Shown here in pieces: positions 26,062-37,902 of a stretch of 64,000 nt of DNA (position 1 is its first letter; every line of letters begins with the position of its first letter). The stretch is taken from positions 124,001 through 188,000 of the forward strand of contig CAVVZX010000038.1 of NCBI GenBank assembly GCA_963752855.1, given 5' to 3'. The translations under genes were made by a program, and so were the position numbers. The notes beneath the pieces are model-generated. The model did not search any database. It was not told the DNA's origin and worked only from the letters and a program-made list of their open reading frames with translations. The DNA is from DATJPW01 sp963752855 (GTDB lineage: Bacteria; Desulfobacterota; Desulfomonilia; Desulfomonilales; Desulfomonilaceae).

Positions 26062-28739
26062 ATGAGATTGATCATTATCGTTGCATCAGTAATTTCAGGT
26101 TTCGCCGCAATCGGCCTGGTCTTCTTCCAGGCCACTCGCAAGACCTATCCCGGGTTTGGCCGCTGGACCGCCGGCGTGGGTTTTCTTACTGTCGGGTACC
26201 TGGCCCTTGCGCTAAGGGGGTTCATTCCTGACGCCTTTTCGATCTTTCTAAGTAACGGTGGCTTCTCTGTGGGCATGGTCTTTCTGCTGGACGGGCTACG
26301 GCGCTTTCTGGGCTTAACCCCCATGTCCAGAATTGTGGTACGCCCTTCCGGCAATGGACCTGGTGGCCATAGCGGTCCTTTATTATGTGCACGACTCGGC
26401 CTTCTGGCGTACTGTGGTCACCGCAATAGCCATCTCCGCTCCGCATTGGCCAATGGCTGCACTCATTTTCCGCCATCCTGTTAAGCATAAGTCGATATTC
26501 TATCCTGTAATCGGGGTGTTGCTGTGCGTGGCGGGCTTGGTGGTCCTTGCCAGACCAATGTCGGCGTTCTTCCTTCCTCAGTGGCATCTTTTCATGGACT
26601 CTCCATTCCAGCTAGGCTCACTCATCACGTTGATGGTCCTTCAGCTGGGCGAAAGCCTTTCCCTGATGATGCTGAATAGTGAGCGAGTGGAAACCGAACT
26701 CACAGAAGCTGAAGCCGAATTAAGGCTAACCGTAGACCGGTTGCAACAGGCATTGGCCGAGCAGAAACGGGCTGAGGAATCTCTCCGGGAGAGCGAGGAG
26801 AGGTATCGTAACTTTTTTGACACCTCGCGTGACTGCGTGTTCATGACTACGTTAGACGGGTTGTTTGTCGACTTCAACGACGTTGCCCTGGAGACTTTGG
26901 GGTATGAGCAAAGTGAGAGAGAGGAAGCGCTGGGGAAAAAAGTCAGTGACTTCTATGCTCATCCCGAGGAACGAGACGCTCACGCGGCGATGGTAGCAGG
27001 AATCGGGTTCTCCAAGGAATACCCGATTGATCTTAGGAAACGAGACGGGACGATCATTCACACCCTGATAACGACGGTTGCCCGGAAGGACCCTTCCGGA
27101 AGAATCATCGGGTTCCAGGGGACTGTTCGGGACATCACCGACCTCAAGAAAGCTGAACAGGCTTTGAGGCAAAGCCAAGAGATGCTCTCGCTGGCGCTGG
27201 ATGGAGCAAACCTCGGGATATGGGATTGGGACCTGACCACGGGAAAGGCTGTGTGGGCGCAACGAACACTCCGGATGTTCGGGTACGAACCGAACGAGTT
27301 CGAACCCAACTTTAAAAATTGGAAAAGACTTGTTCACCCGGACGATTGGGCAAGGGTCTCAGAGAATCTCAACCTTCACATCGAAGGAAAGGTCCCGATG
27401 TTCGAGGCCGAGTATCGAGGACTGAACAAATCGGGAGACTGGCAGTGGACACAGGCGCAGGGAAAGACAATTGGGTTTGATGCGGACGGAAAACCCATTA
27501 GAATGACGGGAGTAATTGCAGACGCCACCGACCGCAAGCGAGCGCAGGAAGAACGGCAATCCCTGAGAAACCAGCTTCTTCAAGCGCAAAAAATGGAAGC
27601 AATCGGCACTCTGACAGGTGGTATCGCCCACGACTTCAACAACCTCCTGACGATAATCAACGGATTTGCCGAGTTGATTCTCTTGGGAACTAAAGAGGAT
27701 GATCCACGGCGCAAAGACCTCAAGAACATACTCCAAACCGGGCAGAAGGGGGCCGATATGGTTCGGCGGCTTCTGGCATTCAGTAAAAAGGCTCAGGTCA
27801 ACCCACATCCTCTGGACCTGAACAACATTGTTGAGAACTCGATCAAGTTGATGGAAGACACATTTCCAAAGATGATCGAGATCCAGGCGGTCCTGTCGAG
27901 TGATCTTGCGCTGGTCAATGCCGATTCCGGGCTAATCGAGCAACTTCTCATGAACCTGTGCGTCAATGCCAGGGACGCCATGCCTGACGGCGGGCGCCTG
28001 ACGATTGAAACGAGAAACCATAACTGTGGATGAGGATTATTGTAGACTCCATGCCGGAGCGAAACCAGGGCGCCACGTGCTCATTGAGGTATCGGATACC
28101 GGCACAGGCATGAGTAAAGAAACGATGGATCGGATTTTCGATCCCTTCTTCACTACAAAGGGCTGGGACTTCCGAAAGGGAACCGGCCTTGGTCTTTCTG
28201 TGGTCAAAGGCATCGCGGAGCAACATGGGGGTTGGATCACGTGCCAAAGTGAGCCGGGCAAGGGGACCGTATTCATGGTGTACTTCCCCGTCATCAAAGC
28301 GGCGCCTGCGGTCCGGAAGCCTGAGCCTTCGGCTGATACCTTCACAGGAACGCCAAAGATACTGTTGGTTGACGACGAAGAGCATGTCCGGGACCTGGGC
28401 AAACGCATTCTCGAGCACGCAGGCTACATGGTCATCACCGCTGGAAACGGTAAAGAAGCTGTGGAGATATACTCGAGGGAGCAGGCGGATATTGCCCTGG
28501 TCGTGCTTGATTTGGTGATGCCCAAGATGGGGGGCGAGAAATGCCTTGACGAACTGATCAAGATCAATCCGCATGTCAAGGTGATTATCTCAACCGGGCG
28601 TTCGCTGGACTCACAAGAACGCTTACACCTTGGGTCGTTGGCAAGAGGCTTTGTGAACAAGCCGTATGAGGTGGGGCAGATGGCTCAAGCCGTCAAGGCC
28701 GTTTTGGGGCCGCCCACGTTGCCTAGGACCTCGGAGTAA
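26062..28739 (+). CDS. Hybrid sensor histidine kinase: membrane, PAS-PAS, HisKA, HATPase, REC (two frame breaks)
   Basis: About 890 residues joined. The first ~190 are seven-helix-like hydrophobic (LIIIVASVISGFAAIGLVFF and following). Then a PAS domain (RDCVFMTTLDGLFVDFNDVA), a second PAS of the PAS_3 type (GIWDWDLTTGKAVW, VHPDDWARV), the phospho-acceptor GGIAHDFNNLLTIINGFAEL, a HATPase domain (LLMNLCVNARDAMPDGGRL, DTGTGM, KGTGLGLSVVKGI) and a C-terminal receiver (ILLVDDEEHVRDLG, VVLDLVMPKMGG, NKPYEVGQM). Breaks lie near 26340 and 28020 (CC run). Signal and target unknown. Starts a block of four sensor genes. Confidence 0.85.
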
Positions 28740-29058
28740 AGTCTGAATTTGTTTTAGCCATGCTGCGCTTGAGAATGAGCCTCGAGGAAGATTGCCCTTG
28801 ACCCGAGGTGTGCGGAGAGGTAGTTTAGCTAAGCAAAGAAACGTGCTTTTTCAGCAACTTCAGGTTGGTCTTGTCTTTCTGAGGTCCTCGTGGGAGTAGA
28901 AAGGTGAGCCTTTTCGAGTCCCAACTTGAAACGGTCCCTTGTTCCGTTATCGGCCCCAAAGCGCCCCAAATGGCAGGACCACCGCTTCATTTTGGTGTGG
29001 GCTGGGGGGGTCCAAAGTCCGATGATTGGCAGCAGCCTGAACAGCCTTAACCAAAAGG
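28740..29058. other. Leader of second sensor kinase
   Basis: 320 nt with no gene. The part near 28975 (GGCAGGACCACCGC) resembles CGCAGGACCACTGC in the leaders of the tandem kinases at 12886 and 16223, with looser matches upstream. It may be a distant copy of the same control region. Confidence 0.35.
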
Positions 29059-31393
29059 ATGGACAACCAGTCACTCGATATCCGAGGGATTAGAAAAATG
29101 GGCATTCCAAAGTTGCTCGCATTATTGTTGGTTCCCGCATATGGGATCTTCATTGCCATCCTGATACTTCTGGACATCCACACGGTGTTCGAACCTCCTC
29201 TGCTGTTTCCTGTACTCAATACCCTGCTCGTCGGAATACTCCCCGTGTATGTGGCCTACATGGCTGGCAAAGTGTATTTGCAGACTGGCTCGGCCAGCAG
29301 TCTGTTTATGGGATGCGGAATGCTCACACTGGGATTGGGGGCCACATCATCCGGCTGGTCGATGGGAATGACGGACGGCCCCAACATCGCTGTGACCATT
29401 TTGAATACAGGCGCACTTGTCGGTGGTTTTTTTCATGCGCTGGGATCAATCTTTAGGTTGGTCGGCCGAATATCGCTTGAAAAGCCAGGAACCGGCAAGC
29501 GAACGATAGCGACGGCCTATGGGTGCGTGTCCATCTTCGTTGTGATCTTCACGCTTGCTGCCATGAAGGGTCTGATACCTCAGTATTTCATCCAAGGAGT
29601 TGGCCCTACAACGCTACGACAAGTTGTAGTTGCAACGGCTGTCATTCTCTATGCTTTTCCCTCAGTCCTTTACATGCTCGGGTACGTGCGATGGAAATCT
29701 GATTTCTTATATTGGTATTCTCTCGCACTGTCCCTTTTTGCGATAGGGATGGGGGTTCTTGTTCATGGTGTCTGCGGTCGGGGGCCCCATAGCGTGGCTG
29801 GGGAGGTCCGCTTTGTATTTTGGCGGGGTTTTCTCGCTGGCGGCAATTGTCACAGCCACGAGAATCGCGAGACACAAGGGGATACCAATTGAATCAGTAA
29901 TTGCCAACTTCTTCGCAGATGCGGAGGCCAGTTACAGGGATCTGGTGGAGACAGCCCGCGACGCGATAATTTCATTTGACCAGGACGGCAGGATCATCGG
30001 TTGGAATTCTGCGGCGCAGATCATGTTTGGGCATAGCAAGGGAGCTGCCATTGGGTCGGTTTTCTCTGATCTTCTAATACCCAAACCAATGTCTCAGTGC
30101 TGCAACAGCAAATCGAATCCATCGAAGGGACCCGCCTCAGGAAATCGCCTTCAATAAGATCCGTCGAGATCGAGGGCAAGAGAAGAGACGGTAGCCTTTT
30201 CCCCATAGAAATTTCAGTATCGGTGAGGGAACTTCCGACCGGGAGAGTGACCACATGCATCATTAGAGATATCACCGAGCGCAAGCGTGTTGAAAAGGCA
30301 TTGCAGGCAGCCAGCGCATATAATCGCAGCCTGATCGAGGCGAGTTTGGACCCACTGGTTACTATTAGTGCCCAGGGAAGAATCACCGATGTCAATATGG
30401 CAACTGAGCGAGTCACGGGCCGTTCGCGAAATGAGCTTATTGGAACTGACTTTGCTGATTATTTCACTGATCCTGAGAAAGCCAGGGCTGGATACCAGCA
30501 GGTTTTCAAAGATGGTTCGGTGAAAGATTATGAGTTGGAGATCCGTCACAAAAATGGGTCGCTGATACCGGTCATGTACAATGCGTCCGTCTATCGAGAC
30601 GAGTTCGGTGAAATCACAGGCGTCTTCGCCGCGGCACGTGACATTAGTGATCTCAAGCAGGCTGAAGAGAAGCTGGCCGCGCATGCCAGGAATTTGGAAC
30701 TCGCCAATGCTGAACTGGAGCAGTTCACATACGTGGCATCACATGACTTGCAGGAGCCGTTACGCAAACTGACTTCTTTCAGCGACTTGCTTCGAGAGGA
30801 CCTTGGAGAAGATCTGCCTCAAGTCGCAGCCGCCGATCTCGGCTTCATAACGGACGCGGCTGCACGGATGCAGACCCTTGTGCTAGACCTCTTGGCGCTG
30901 TCGCGCACCGGAAGGGCTGCGGTCAAATGGGAGAAAATTCCACTTCAAGAATGTGCAGATGCGGCCATGGCTAATCTTTCCAGAAAAATCGAGGAAACCG
31001 GCGCCGAAATTGTCCGAGATCCTCTGCCGCTGGTGTTGGGCGACCGCACTCTGTTGACCCAGCTATACCAGAATCTTATAGGAAACTCTCTTCATTATAG
31101 GTCTGATAATAGGTCCAAAGATACATCTCACTTGTGAAAATACAGAGGACAGCTGGGTATTAGGCGTCTTGGATAACGGGATTGGCATTCAGCCGGATTA
31201 TCTCGATCAAATCTTCTTGCCGTTCAAGAGATTACATACCAGGCAAGAGTATGAAGGCACAGGAATTGGGCTATCGATATGCCGCAAAGTCGTAAATCTT
31301 TGCGGCGGCCATATTTGGGCGGAATCAGAGGGGAAGAACCAAGGCGCACATTTCAAGTTTACTTTGAAGAGGTTGGAGGAGAACCAAAAATGA
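29059..31393 (+). CDS. Membrane PAS histidine kinase, phytochrome-type HisKA (frame breaks)
   Basis: About 775 residues joined. Seven or eight hydrophobic segments in the first ~270 residues form a membrane sensor, followed by PAS (YRDLVETARDAIISFDQDGR), a second PAS (IEASLDPLVTISAQGRITDV), then ELEQFTYVASHDLQEPLRKL, the phospho-acceptor form seen with Rcp1-type regulators, and a HATPase (LYQNLIGNSLHYR, DNGIGIQPDYLDQIFLPF, GTGIGLSICRKV). Breaks near 29750, 30090 and 31110. ATG 29098 (GAGGG 9 nt ahead) may be the true start rather than 29059. Its stop overlaps the next regulator's ATG (ATGA). Confidence 0.83.
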
Positions 31394-31851
31394 CCGCTAC
31401 TGTTGACGCAAAACCTGCTGTGATATTGCTGATAGAGGACGACAAGGGTGATCAGGAGTTGACCAGGCGCTCGCTTGAAAAGGGGAAAATTAGAAATGAC
31501 CTCTATATTGTGGAGGACGGTGAGCAAGCGCTTGATTACCTCCTTCGCCGCGGCCGGTACAGCGATCCGGCCCTCTCTCCCCGTCCGGATTTGGTTCTCC
31601 TGGATCTCAATCTGCCCAAAATTGACGGGAGAAAAGTACTCGAAGAAATTCGCAGCACAGATCAATTGAAAAAACTGGTCGTGGTAATCATGACCACCTC
31701 TAAGCAGGAAGAAGACATCATCCGCTCCTATGAGATGGGGGTTAATTCGTACATAACCAAGCCGCTCGACTTTCAGCAATTTGTCAAAGTAGTTCAGGAA
31801 GTGGGACATTATTGGTTTCAGGTGGTGGTACTGCCTCCCAAGGAGGAATGA
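31390..31851 (+). CDS. Rcp1-type response regulator (153 aa)
   Basis: Receiver-only regulator: VILLIEDDKGDQELTRRSLE, LVLLDLNLPKIDGRKVLEEI (phospho-Asp), VVVIMTTSKQEEDI and SYITKPLDFQQF (Lys). Long beta4-alpha4 region and the 'LRRRGRYSDPALSPRPD' loop match the Rcp1 family that pairs with phytochrome-like kinases. ATGA overlap with the kinase upstream and 4 nt to the next gene show one operon. Confidence 0.9.
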   Translation: MTATVDAKPAVILLIEDDKGDQELTRRSLEKGKIRNDLYIVEDGEQALDYLLRRGRYSDPALSPRPDLVLLDLNLPKIDGRKVLEEIRSTDQLKKLVVVIMTTSKQEEDIIRSYEMGVNSYITKPLDFQQFVKVVQEVGHYWFQVVVLPPKEE

Positions 31852-31855
31852 ACCG

Positions 31856-34800
31856 ATGATATCGAGCAGGAAGATTCTCGCTATTGAGGATGATCCGGGC
31901 GACGTTGAACTTTTGCGCCGCTATCTTCAGGATGTGCCGGACCTGAAGTTGGAGTTCGTTGACCGCCTTTCAACCGGTCTCAAGCTGATCTCTGAAAACC
32001 GGATAGATCTCGTTCTCCTTGACCTTGGCCTACCGGATAGTCAGGGGGGCTTGACACTGTCGTGCGTTCTCGAAGCTGCGCGTCGAAAGGCGATCGTAGT
32101 GTTAACCGGGCTGGAATAGGACCTTGCAGGAATGGAAGCAGTAAGGTTGGGCGCACAGGACTACCTGTCGAAGATAGGTCTGACGCGAGATCTACTGATC
32201 GAACCATCCTGTATAGCATTGAGCGAAAGCGGATGGAGGATGAGCTGAGGCAGGCTAAGGAGCGCACCGAGTCCATCCTTACCAGCGTCACGGATGTGCA
32301 CATGACCTTCGACACTCAGTGGCGATACGCCTATGTCAAGAAGCCGCGGTTCGCGCCATTGGTCGGCCACGTGAACAGCTTCTTGGGGTTCCCCTGTGGG
32401 AGGTGTATCCGGATATTACAGGCACTGAAATTGAAACTGCATCGCCGCGCCATGAACCAGCGCATGGCGGTCAGATTGGATTACCATTACCTCATCAACG
32501 ATACATGGCTGGACACCGGTTTTTTCCTGTTGACAATGGCTTGGCCGTCTTCGCGACCGACATTACGGACCGCAAGCGGGCAGAGGAGGCTCTGCGGGAA
32601 AGCGAAACACGTTATCGAACGTTGGTGGAAAATATCGGTGTCGGTATCTCACTTATAGATTCAAAACATAACATTGTTATGTCGAACAGCACGGTCGGCA
32701 ATTGGGTCGGTGCGCCCGCCTCTGGCTTGAGAGGGAAGAAATGCTTCCAGGTATTTCGAAGACGCGAGGCCGTCTGTCCTGGCTGTCAAGGGGTTGTAGC
32801 CATGACTACCGGTCATGCAGCGGAGAGTGAATTTGAACATCTGAGAGCTGATGGCACTCTAGCTCATGTGCATCTCCAGGCGTTTCCGCTCCATGAACCG
32901 GATGGCGAACCAAAGGGATTTATAGAAGTCGTTACGGACATTACCGAACGCAAAAAGACTGAAGAAGAGTTGCGCAGAAGCCAGGAAATGCTGGAACTTG
33001 CTCTCACGGGAGCGGACCTTGGATTGTGGAACCTGGATGTCCAAACAGGTCAGGCTGTGGTGAACGAGCGGGCAGCAAACATGGCTGGGTATTCACTCGA
33101 TGAAATAGACCCGACTCTTGGTTTCTTTTTTGATTTAGTTCATCCGGATGATAGATCCCGCGTTTCGGACTCTTTGGAAAATAACTGGCGTGGCCGGACA
33201 GACCTCTATGAGGCAGAGTACCGTGTCCTGGCAAAGTCTGGCGATTGGAAGTGGATTCTGAGTCGTGGCAAGGTCGTGGAACGCGGGGAGAATGGAAGCC
33301 CACTGCGAATGGCGGGAACTTTCATGGATATCACTGACCGCAAGTACGCTGAGAAAGAACTGAGTGAGAGTGAGGCACGCTTCAAACAGGTCGCTGATAG
33401 TCTAAACGAATGGATCTGGGAAGTGGACGCTAATGGAATGTACACCTATTGCAGTTCGGCCGCAGAAAGAATCCTTGGATATTCACGTGACGAATTAGTC
33501 GGGCAAAAGCACTTTTACGATCTGTTTGCTCCGGAGGTGCGAGAGGACCTAAAGGAAGTAGCGATGGCGGCCTGTAGTCGCAGGGAACCGATCAAGAACT
33601 TTGTTAATCCTAATGTTCACAAGAATGGGGACATCAGTAATTCTGGAAACCAGCGGCACACCGATTGAGGATGAAAAAGGAAATTTCCTGGGTTACCGTG
33701 GCGCGGATACAGACATCACTGAACGCAAGCGACGGGAAGACCAAATAAAGTTCAGAAACGTTCTCGTCTGTCTGCACAGCACGAGAGCCTCTCCTGACGG
33801 AATGCTGGTAGTTGACGAAATCGGCATCAAATACTATCGGCAACACTCGGATTGTTTCTATGTGGGAATCCCTTCACACGTGATCGAAACGAAATCTGGA
33901 TGAACTCGCCTTACAGACTATGCTGGACAAACTTGAATACCTCAAGGTCTCTCGTGTATAAATTATTTATATGCTCATCGGGACGGAAGACCAGACGCCA
34001 CTGAAATTGACCTTAAGGACGGCAGGACATTTGATCGCCATTCAGCGCCGATCACAGACGAGGGCAGGATTACGGGCGATCTGGCATTATTCGCGACGTA
34101 ACAGAGCAAAAGATTCTTCAAAAACAACTTCTCCAGGCCCAGAAAATGGAGGCTATTGGAACTCTTGCCGGTGGTATTGCACATGACTTCAATAACCTGT
34201 TGACCGTAGTCATGGGGTTTTCGGAGTTGCTGCTGGCCGAAAAGAGCAGAAAGCACCCGGAGTATGAGGACCTTCAGAAAATATTCCATGCTGCAAAGAA
34301 CGGAGCCGACCTGGTACAGCGGCTGCTCATGTTCAGCAGGAAGTCAGAGCCAAAGCCTGTCCCAATGGATCTCAACAAGCAGATAGTTCAGGTTGAGAAG
34401 CTGCTGCGGCGCACCATTCCCAAGGATGATCGATATTAGTCTTGATTTGTCCCCTGATCTTCCCGAGATCAATGCAGACCCTTCCCAAGTGGAACAGGTA
34501 CTCATGAATTTGGCCGTGAATGCCCGTGACGCCATGCCGGATGGGGGCAAGCTGACGCGTGAAACATCAATCCGTAACGCTTGACGAAGAATATTGCAGG
34601 CTTCACCTCAGGCCAATCCCGGAGAGTACGTACTTGCTGGAGGTCACGGACACCGGCCATGGGATGGACAAGGAAACCGTCGAACACATATTCGAGCCAT
34701 TTTTCACAACCAAAGAGATGGGACGGGGGACGGGGCTTGGACTCGCGATGGTGTATGGGATCGTCAAACAGCACAACGGTCACATTACTGTCTACAGTGA

Positions 34801-35267
34801 GGTCGGCAAAGGGACCATTTTCAGGGTCTATCTCCCGGCTATCCAGGGCGAGGGGAAACTGAGGTGGAAGACGCCCGACAGAAGTGCCCGCCTTCGGGAC
34901 GGAGACCGTTCTGCTGGTGGATGATGAACAGTTCGTCAGGGAACTGGGGGCTCGAATTCTCACCAAACATGGATACACCGTGCTCCAGGCGGAAAACGGC
35001 AGACAGGCGCTCGATCTCTTCAAGAAGGAACGCTCACGGATATCGCTCGTGATTCTCGACCTGATCATGCCCGAAATGAGCGGCACGGAATGTCTCAAGG
35101 AACTTCTTAAGATTGATCCTCAGGTTAATGTTCTCATAGCCAGCGGATTCTCTGCGGAGACGTCAGTGAAAGAAACGATTAAAATGGGCGCAAAGGGCTT
35201 TGTAACCAAACCGTTTCGAGTCAAAGAGTTTCTCGGCGATGTTCGCCGGATTTTGGATGGGGACTGA
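31856..35267 (+). CDS. Giant hybrid histidine kinase: REC, multiple PAS, HisKA, HATPase, REC (many breaks, one TAG)
   Basis: About 1130 residues joined. GGAGG precedes ATG 31856. N-terminal receiver (ILAIEDDPGDVELLRRYLQD, LVLLDLGLPDSQGG), about five PAS domains (FPVDNGLAVFATDITDRKRA; GISLIDSKHNIVMSN with CPGC; LGLWNLDVQTGQAV; EWIWEVDANGMYTYCS; and a damaged one near 33800), then GGIAHDFNNLLTVVMGFSEL, HATPase (VEQVLMNLAVNARDAMPDGG, GRGTGLGLAMVYGI) and a final receiver (VLLVDDEQFVRELGARILTK). Breaks near 32200, 32340, 33640, 33900-34130, 34430, 34565 and 34890; an in-frame TAG lies at 32117 inside the first receiver. It is either error-rich sequence or a decaying gene. Confidence 0.75.
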
Positions 35268-35284
35268 ATTCAATTCACCTCGGA

Positions 35285-35470
35285 TTGGTGGCTGGATAAC
35301 AGCCGATACGCGGGACAGATGATGACTCCCCGCGGTCTTTGACCAAGATTATCGCTGGAAAGTATTAGAAGAAAACATTCGAGACACATATCAACTAATG
35401 ATAGAAGCAGGCGGAAGTGGTGTGCAGCTCCGGGATGCGAGTCAAAAGATCTCGGGCTAGATTCAAGTGA
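35285..35470 (+). pseudogene. Decayed HicB-like remnant
   Basis: Fragments in shifting frames resemble HicB: WWLDNSRYAGQMMTP, then EENIRDTYQLMIEAGG, near-identical to the matching part of the HicB gene at 11172. Stops and frame changes throughout. No toxin gene nearby. The rest of 35268-35655 has no gene. Confidence 0.45.
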
Positions 35471-35617
35471 AGCTACCCCGGCGGCGCCGGGCGCCACTCA
35501 ACCCATAACGACATTCCTGCCCCAAATCACTCCATACCTTGCGATCCGCGGCTGGACGTTATATAAAAGAGCAAGTATCGGGCGCAATTCTCCACGTATG
35601 TGGCATTGCAAACAAAA

Positions 35618-35642
35618 AATCGGTCCGACTCGGACCCGATTC
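35618..35642. promoter_or_regulatory. Hairpin in the leader of the Trm112-like gene
   Basis: AATCGGTCCG / CGGACCCGATT, a 10-bp stem with one bulge, 14 nt before ATG 35656. On the minus strand it is followed by T6, so it could end antisense transcription. On the plus strand it may affect translation. Confidence 0.4.
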
Positions 35643-35655
35643 CCGAAGGTGAACC

Positions 35656-35853
35656 ATGGCTGTGAACCCAAAATTATTGGAGATTCTCGTATGCCCCAAA
35701 TGCAAAGGGGACCTTGTGCTGACGGAACCCGGTGATGGCCTGATCTGTCACGCCTGTCGCTTGAAGTACGAAATAAAAGACGATATCCCGATAATGCTGA
35801 TAGACGAGGCGATTCCCCTGGACCAAGAGGCTCCGAAACCCGAGACGCCCTAA
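35656..35853 (+). CDS. Trm112/UPF0434-family small zinc protein (65 aa)
   Basis: LLEILVCPKCKGDLVLTE then GLICHACRLKYEIKDDIPI: two CxxC pairs of a zinc ribbon, ending in the conserved 'DDIPIMLIDEA'. Trm112-like proteins activate methyltransferases; bacterial YcaR-type members usually lie beside lipid A/LPS genes, as here, 2 nt ahead of a waaF-like gene. Full length. Confidence 0.9.
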   Translation: MAVNPKLLEILVCPKCKGDLVLTEPGDGLICHACRLKYEIKDDIPIMLIDEAIPLDQEAPKPETP

Positions 35854-35855
35854 TC

Positions 35856-36986
35856 ATGGCAGGGCGCAAGTGGAGACCTGCCCAGGCATCTGACAAGAAA
35901 ATGACGCCACACAACCTGAACATACCGGGAAACCCTTCGCGCATCCTGGTTCGCGGGACCAATTGGGTGGGAGATACGGTCATGAGCCTACCCGCCGTCA
36001 AGGAACTGCGCAAGTTGTTTCCCTCGGCTCACATAACGCTGTGGTGTCCGGACGGTCTGACCGCGCTGTGGACGGCAACCGGCATACCGGATCGGGTGAT
36101 TTCATTTGCCCCCAATTCGGTAGGACCCCTGAAAAGATCTTTCAGGATGCGCAAACGTCTTGCCTCGGAAGAATTCGATCTTGTGGTTCTCTTTCAAAAT
36201 GCGTTTGAAAGCGCATTCACTGCGTGGCTGGCCGGTATCCCATTGCGGGTGGGCTATGGCACGGACCTGCGTGGACCGTTGCTGAGCGCTAGAGTCCCAC
36301 TGACGGAGGAAATTCGGCGGAAGCATCAGGTGTTTTATTATCTAGCCATAACGGATTTCCTGGGTGAACTTTTTCGGGCGCCGGCTGCACGCGGAGCCGC
36401 CGCTCCGGATTGCTCCATCTCTCTTGACGTCGAAATTATGGAAACAGCGCAGGATATGTTGCTGTCGGGAAATCCGGATCTCAATCGGCCTATATTTTGT
36501 CTTTGTCCCGGATCGGTGAATTCCGACGCAAAGAGATGGCCTGCGGACTACTTTGCTGAACTGGCGGATCTCTTGATCCAGGCTGACGGCCAAGTTGTTT
36601 TCCTGGAGGCGCCCCAAGAGCGCGATTTGATCGAAACTATTCGATCGCTGATGCAAAATCGAGGTTCCGTCAACCTCGCAGGGACCGGTGATATGATAAC
36701 AGCGATGGCCGTGATGAACTTGGCCGCCGCTGTGATTTCCAACGATACAGGGAGCGCTCACCTCGCGATAGCGGCCGGAGCGTTGACTTTGACCATCTTT
36801 GGCCCTACATCCCCGGGCGCTACAGCGCCTTATGGGGCTCGCAGCTACACGATTCAAGGCGATGCCGCCTGCGCTCCTTGTCGCCATTTCGAGTGCCCCT
36901 TGCCGGCTCAGCCTTGCATGAGGAGTATCGAGCCACGATCGGTTTTCCGCAAGGTTCAGGAGATTGCGGGCGGCGCTGGCGCCTAA
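35856..36986 (+). CDS. waaF: ADP-heptose:LPS heptosyltransferase II-like (GT9)
   Basis: 376 residues (or about 361 from ATG 35901). GT-B glycosyltransferase of family 9: ILVRGTNWVGDTVMSLPAVK at the N-terminus is the WaaF signature, FDLVVLFQNAFESAFTAWLA follows, and the donor-binding half has CPGSVNSDAKRWPADYFAEL and ISNDTGSAHLAIAAGALTL, with the Asp of NDTG contacting the ADP-sugar. It adds heptose to the inner LPS core at the cytoplasmic face. Followed by another glycosyltransferase and a core kinase in one direction, so an LPS core operon. Confidence 0.88.
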   Translation: MAGRKWRPAQASDKKMTPHNLNIPGNPSRILVRGTNWVGDTVMSLPAVKELRKLFPSAHITLWCPDGLTALWTATGIPDRVISFAPNSVGPLKRSFRMRKRLASEEFDLVVLFQNAFESAFTAWLAGIPLRVGYGTDLRGPLLSARVPLTEEIRRKHQVFYYLAITDFLGELFRAPAARGAAAPDCSISLDVEIMETAQDMLLSGNPDLNRPIFCLCPGSVNSDAKRWPADYFAELADLLIQADGQVVFLEAPQERDLIETIRSLMQNRGSVNLAGTGDMITAMAVMNLAAAVISNDTGSAHLAIAAGALTLTIFGPTSPGATAPYGARSYTIQGDAACAPCRHFECPLPAQPCMRSIEPRSVFRKVQEIAGGAGA

Positions 36987-37014
36987 TTGAATTCGGCTTT
37001 GACATAGCACGCCC

Positions 37015-37902
37015 ATGGAACCCAAGGACTCCCCTTTTATTTCGGTGATCATTCCGACTTTCAATAGAGTCAATTTATTGAAAGAAACGGTGGGGTCCGT
37101 TAGAAATCAGAAGTTCAACGATTTTGAAATTATAGTTGTGAACGACGGGTCCACGGATGGCACCGATGAGTGGCTGCGAAACCAGACGGATCTTCGGTAA
37201 TCGAGCAGAGCAATCTCGGAATAGCCACGGCGAGAAACAACGGAGCGGCAGCAGCCAGGGGCGCCTGGCTGGCTTTCTTGGACCACGACGATCTATGGGC
37301 GCCCGATAAGCTCCTTATTCAGGCGGAATTCGTTCAAAACAACCCGGAAGTGGCGCTGGTCGCAGCTCGACATGTACGACTGGGCAAGCCTTATCGTGAG
37401 CCAAAAAAGCCACAATGGATCAAAGGCGATCTCTTTGTGAAGGAGTATTCACAGAGTTTCATACATACCTCCTCCGTCATGATACGCAGCGACGTCTTTG
37501 AACAGATCGAGGGCTTCCCGACCAAATATCGATTCGCTGATGAATTCGATGTGTGGCTGAAAATAGCAGCGGCTTATCCCATAGCGTATTTTGACCGACC
37601 TCTGGTCTTCATACGTTTTTACGAATCCAATACGAGTCATAACCGCGTGGGCGTACGGACGGACACCTATGATATCCTTCTACGCCGCTATGACCCGGAG
37701 CGAATTCCTAGCCGCACATTTCTCAGAACGTTGTCTGACCATGATATCTCGTTTGGTAGGGCGTATTTGCAGGGCAGGCGATCTTTCGGAAGCTTTAAAA
37801 TGGTTCCAAAAATCGCTGCTGAGAACGCCATTCCGCCTGAGAAGCTGGCGTTATTTTCTGAGATACAGGGTTAAATCCGCATTCGGCAGGACGTGCAATT
37901 GA
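37015..37902 (+). CDS. Family 2 glycosyltransferase (two frame breaks)
   Basis: GT-A fold: FISVIIPTFNRVNLLKETVG, IIVVNDGSTDGTDEWL, then after a break near 37190 (GGG read as GG) NLGIATARNNGAAAARGAWL and FLDHDDLWAP, the metal-binding DxD-type site. A second break near 37775 leads to the true C-terminus (AGDLSEALKWFQKSLLRTPF), typical for such proteins, ending at 37902. About 295 residues. The stop overlaps the TTG of the kinase gene. Likely builds LPS core or O-antigen; sugar unknown. Confidence 0.85.

Noticed and set aside
25764..26141. 125-codon minus-strand frame overlapping a kinase start
   Set aside because: No ribosome site or recognisable domain; overlaps the real membrane sensor on the other strand.
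32117..32119. In-frame TAG as pyrrolysine
   Set aside because: It lies in a receiver domain with other frame breaks nearby; nothing suggests pyrrolysine, so it is more likely an error or a nonsense change.
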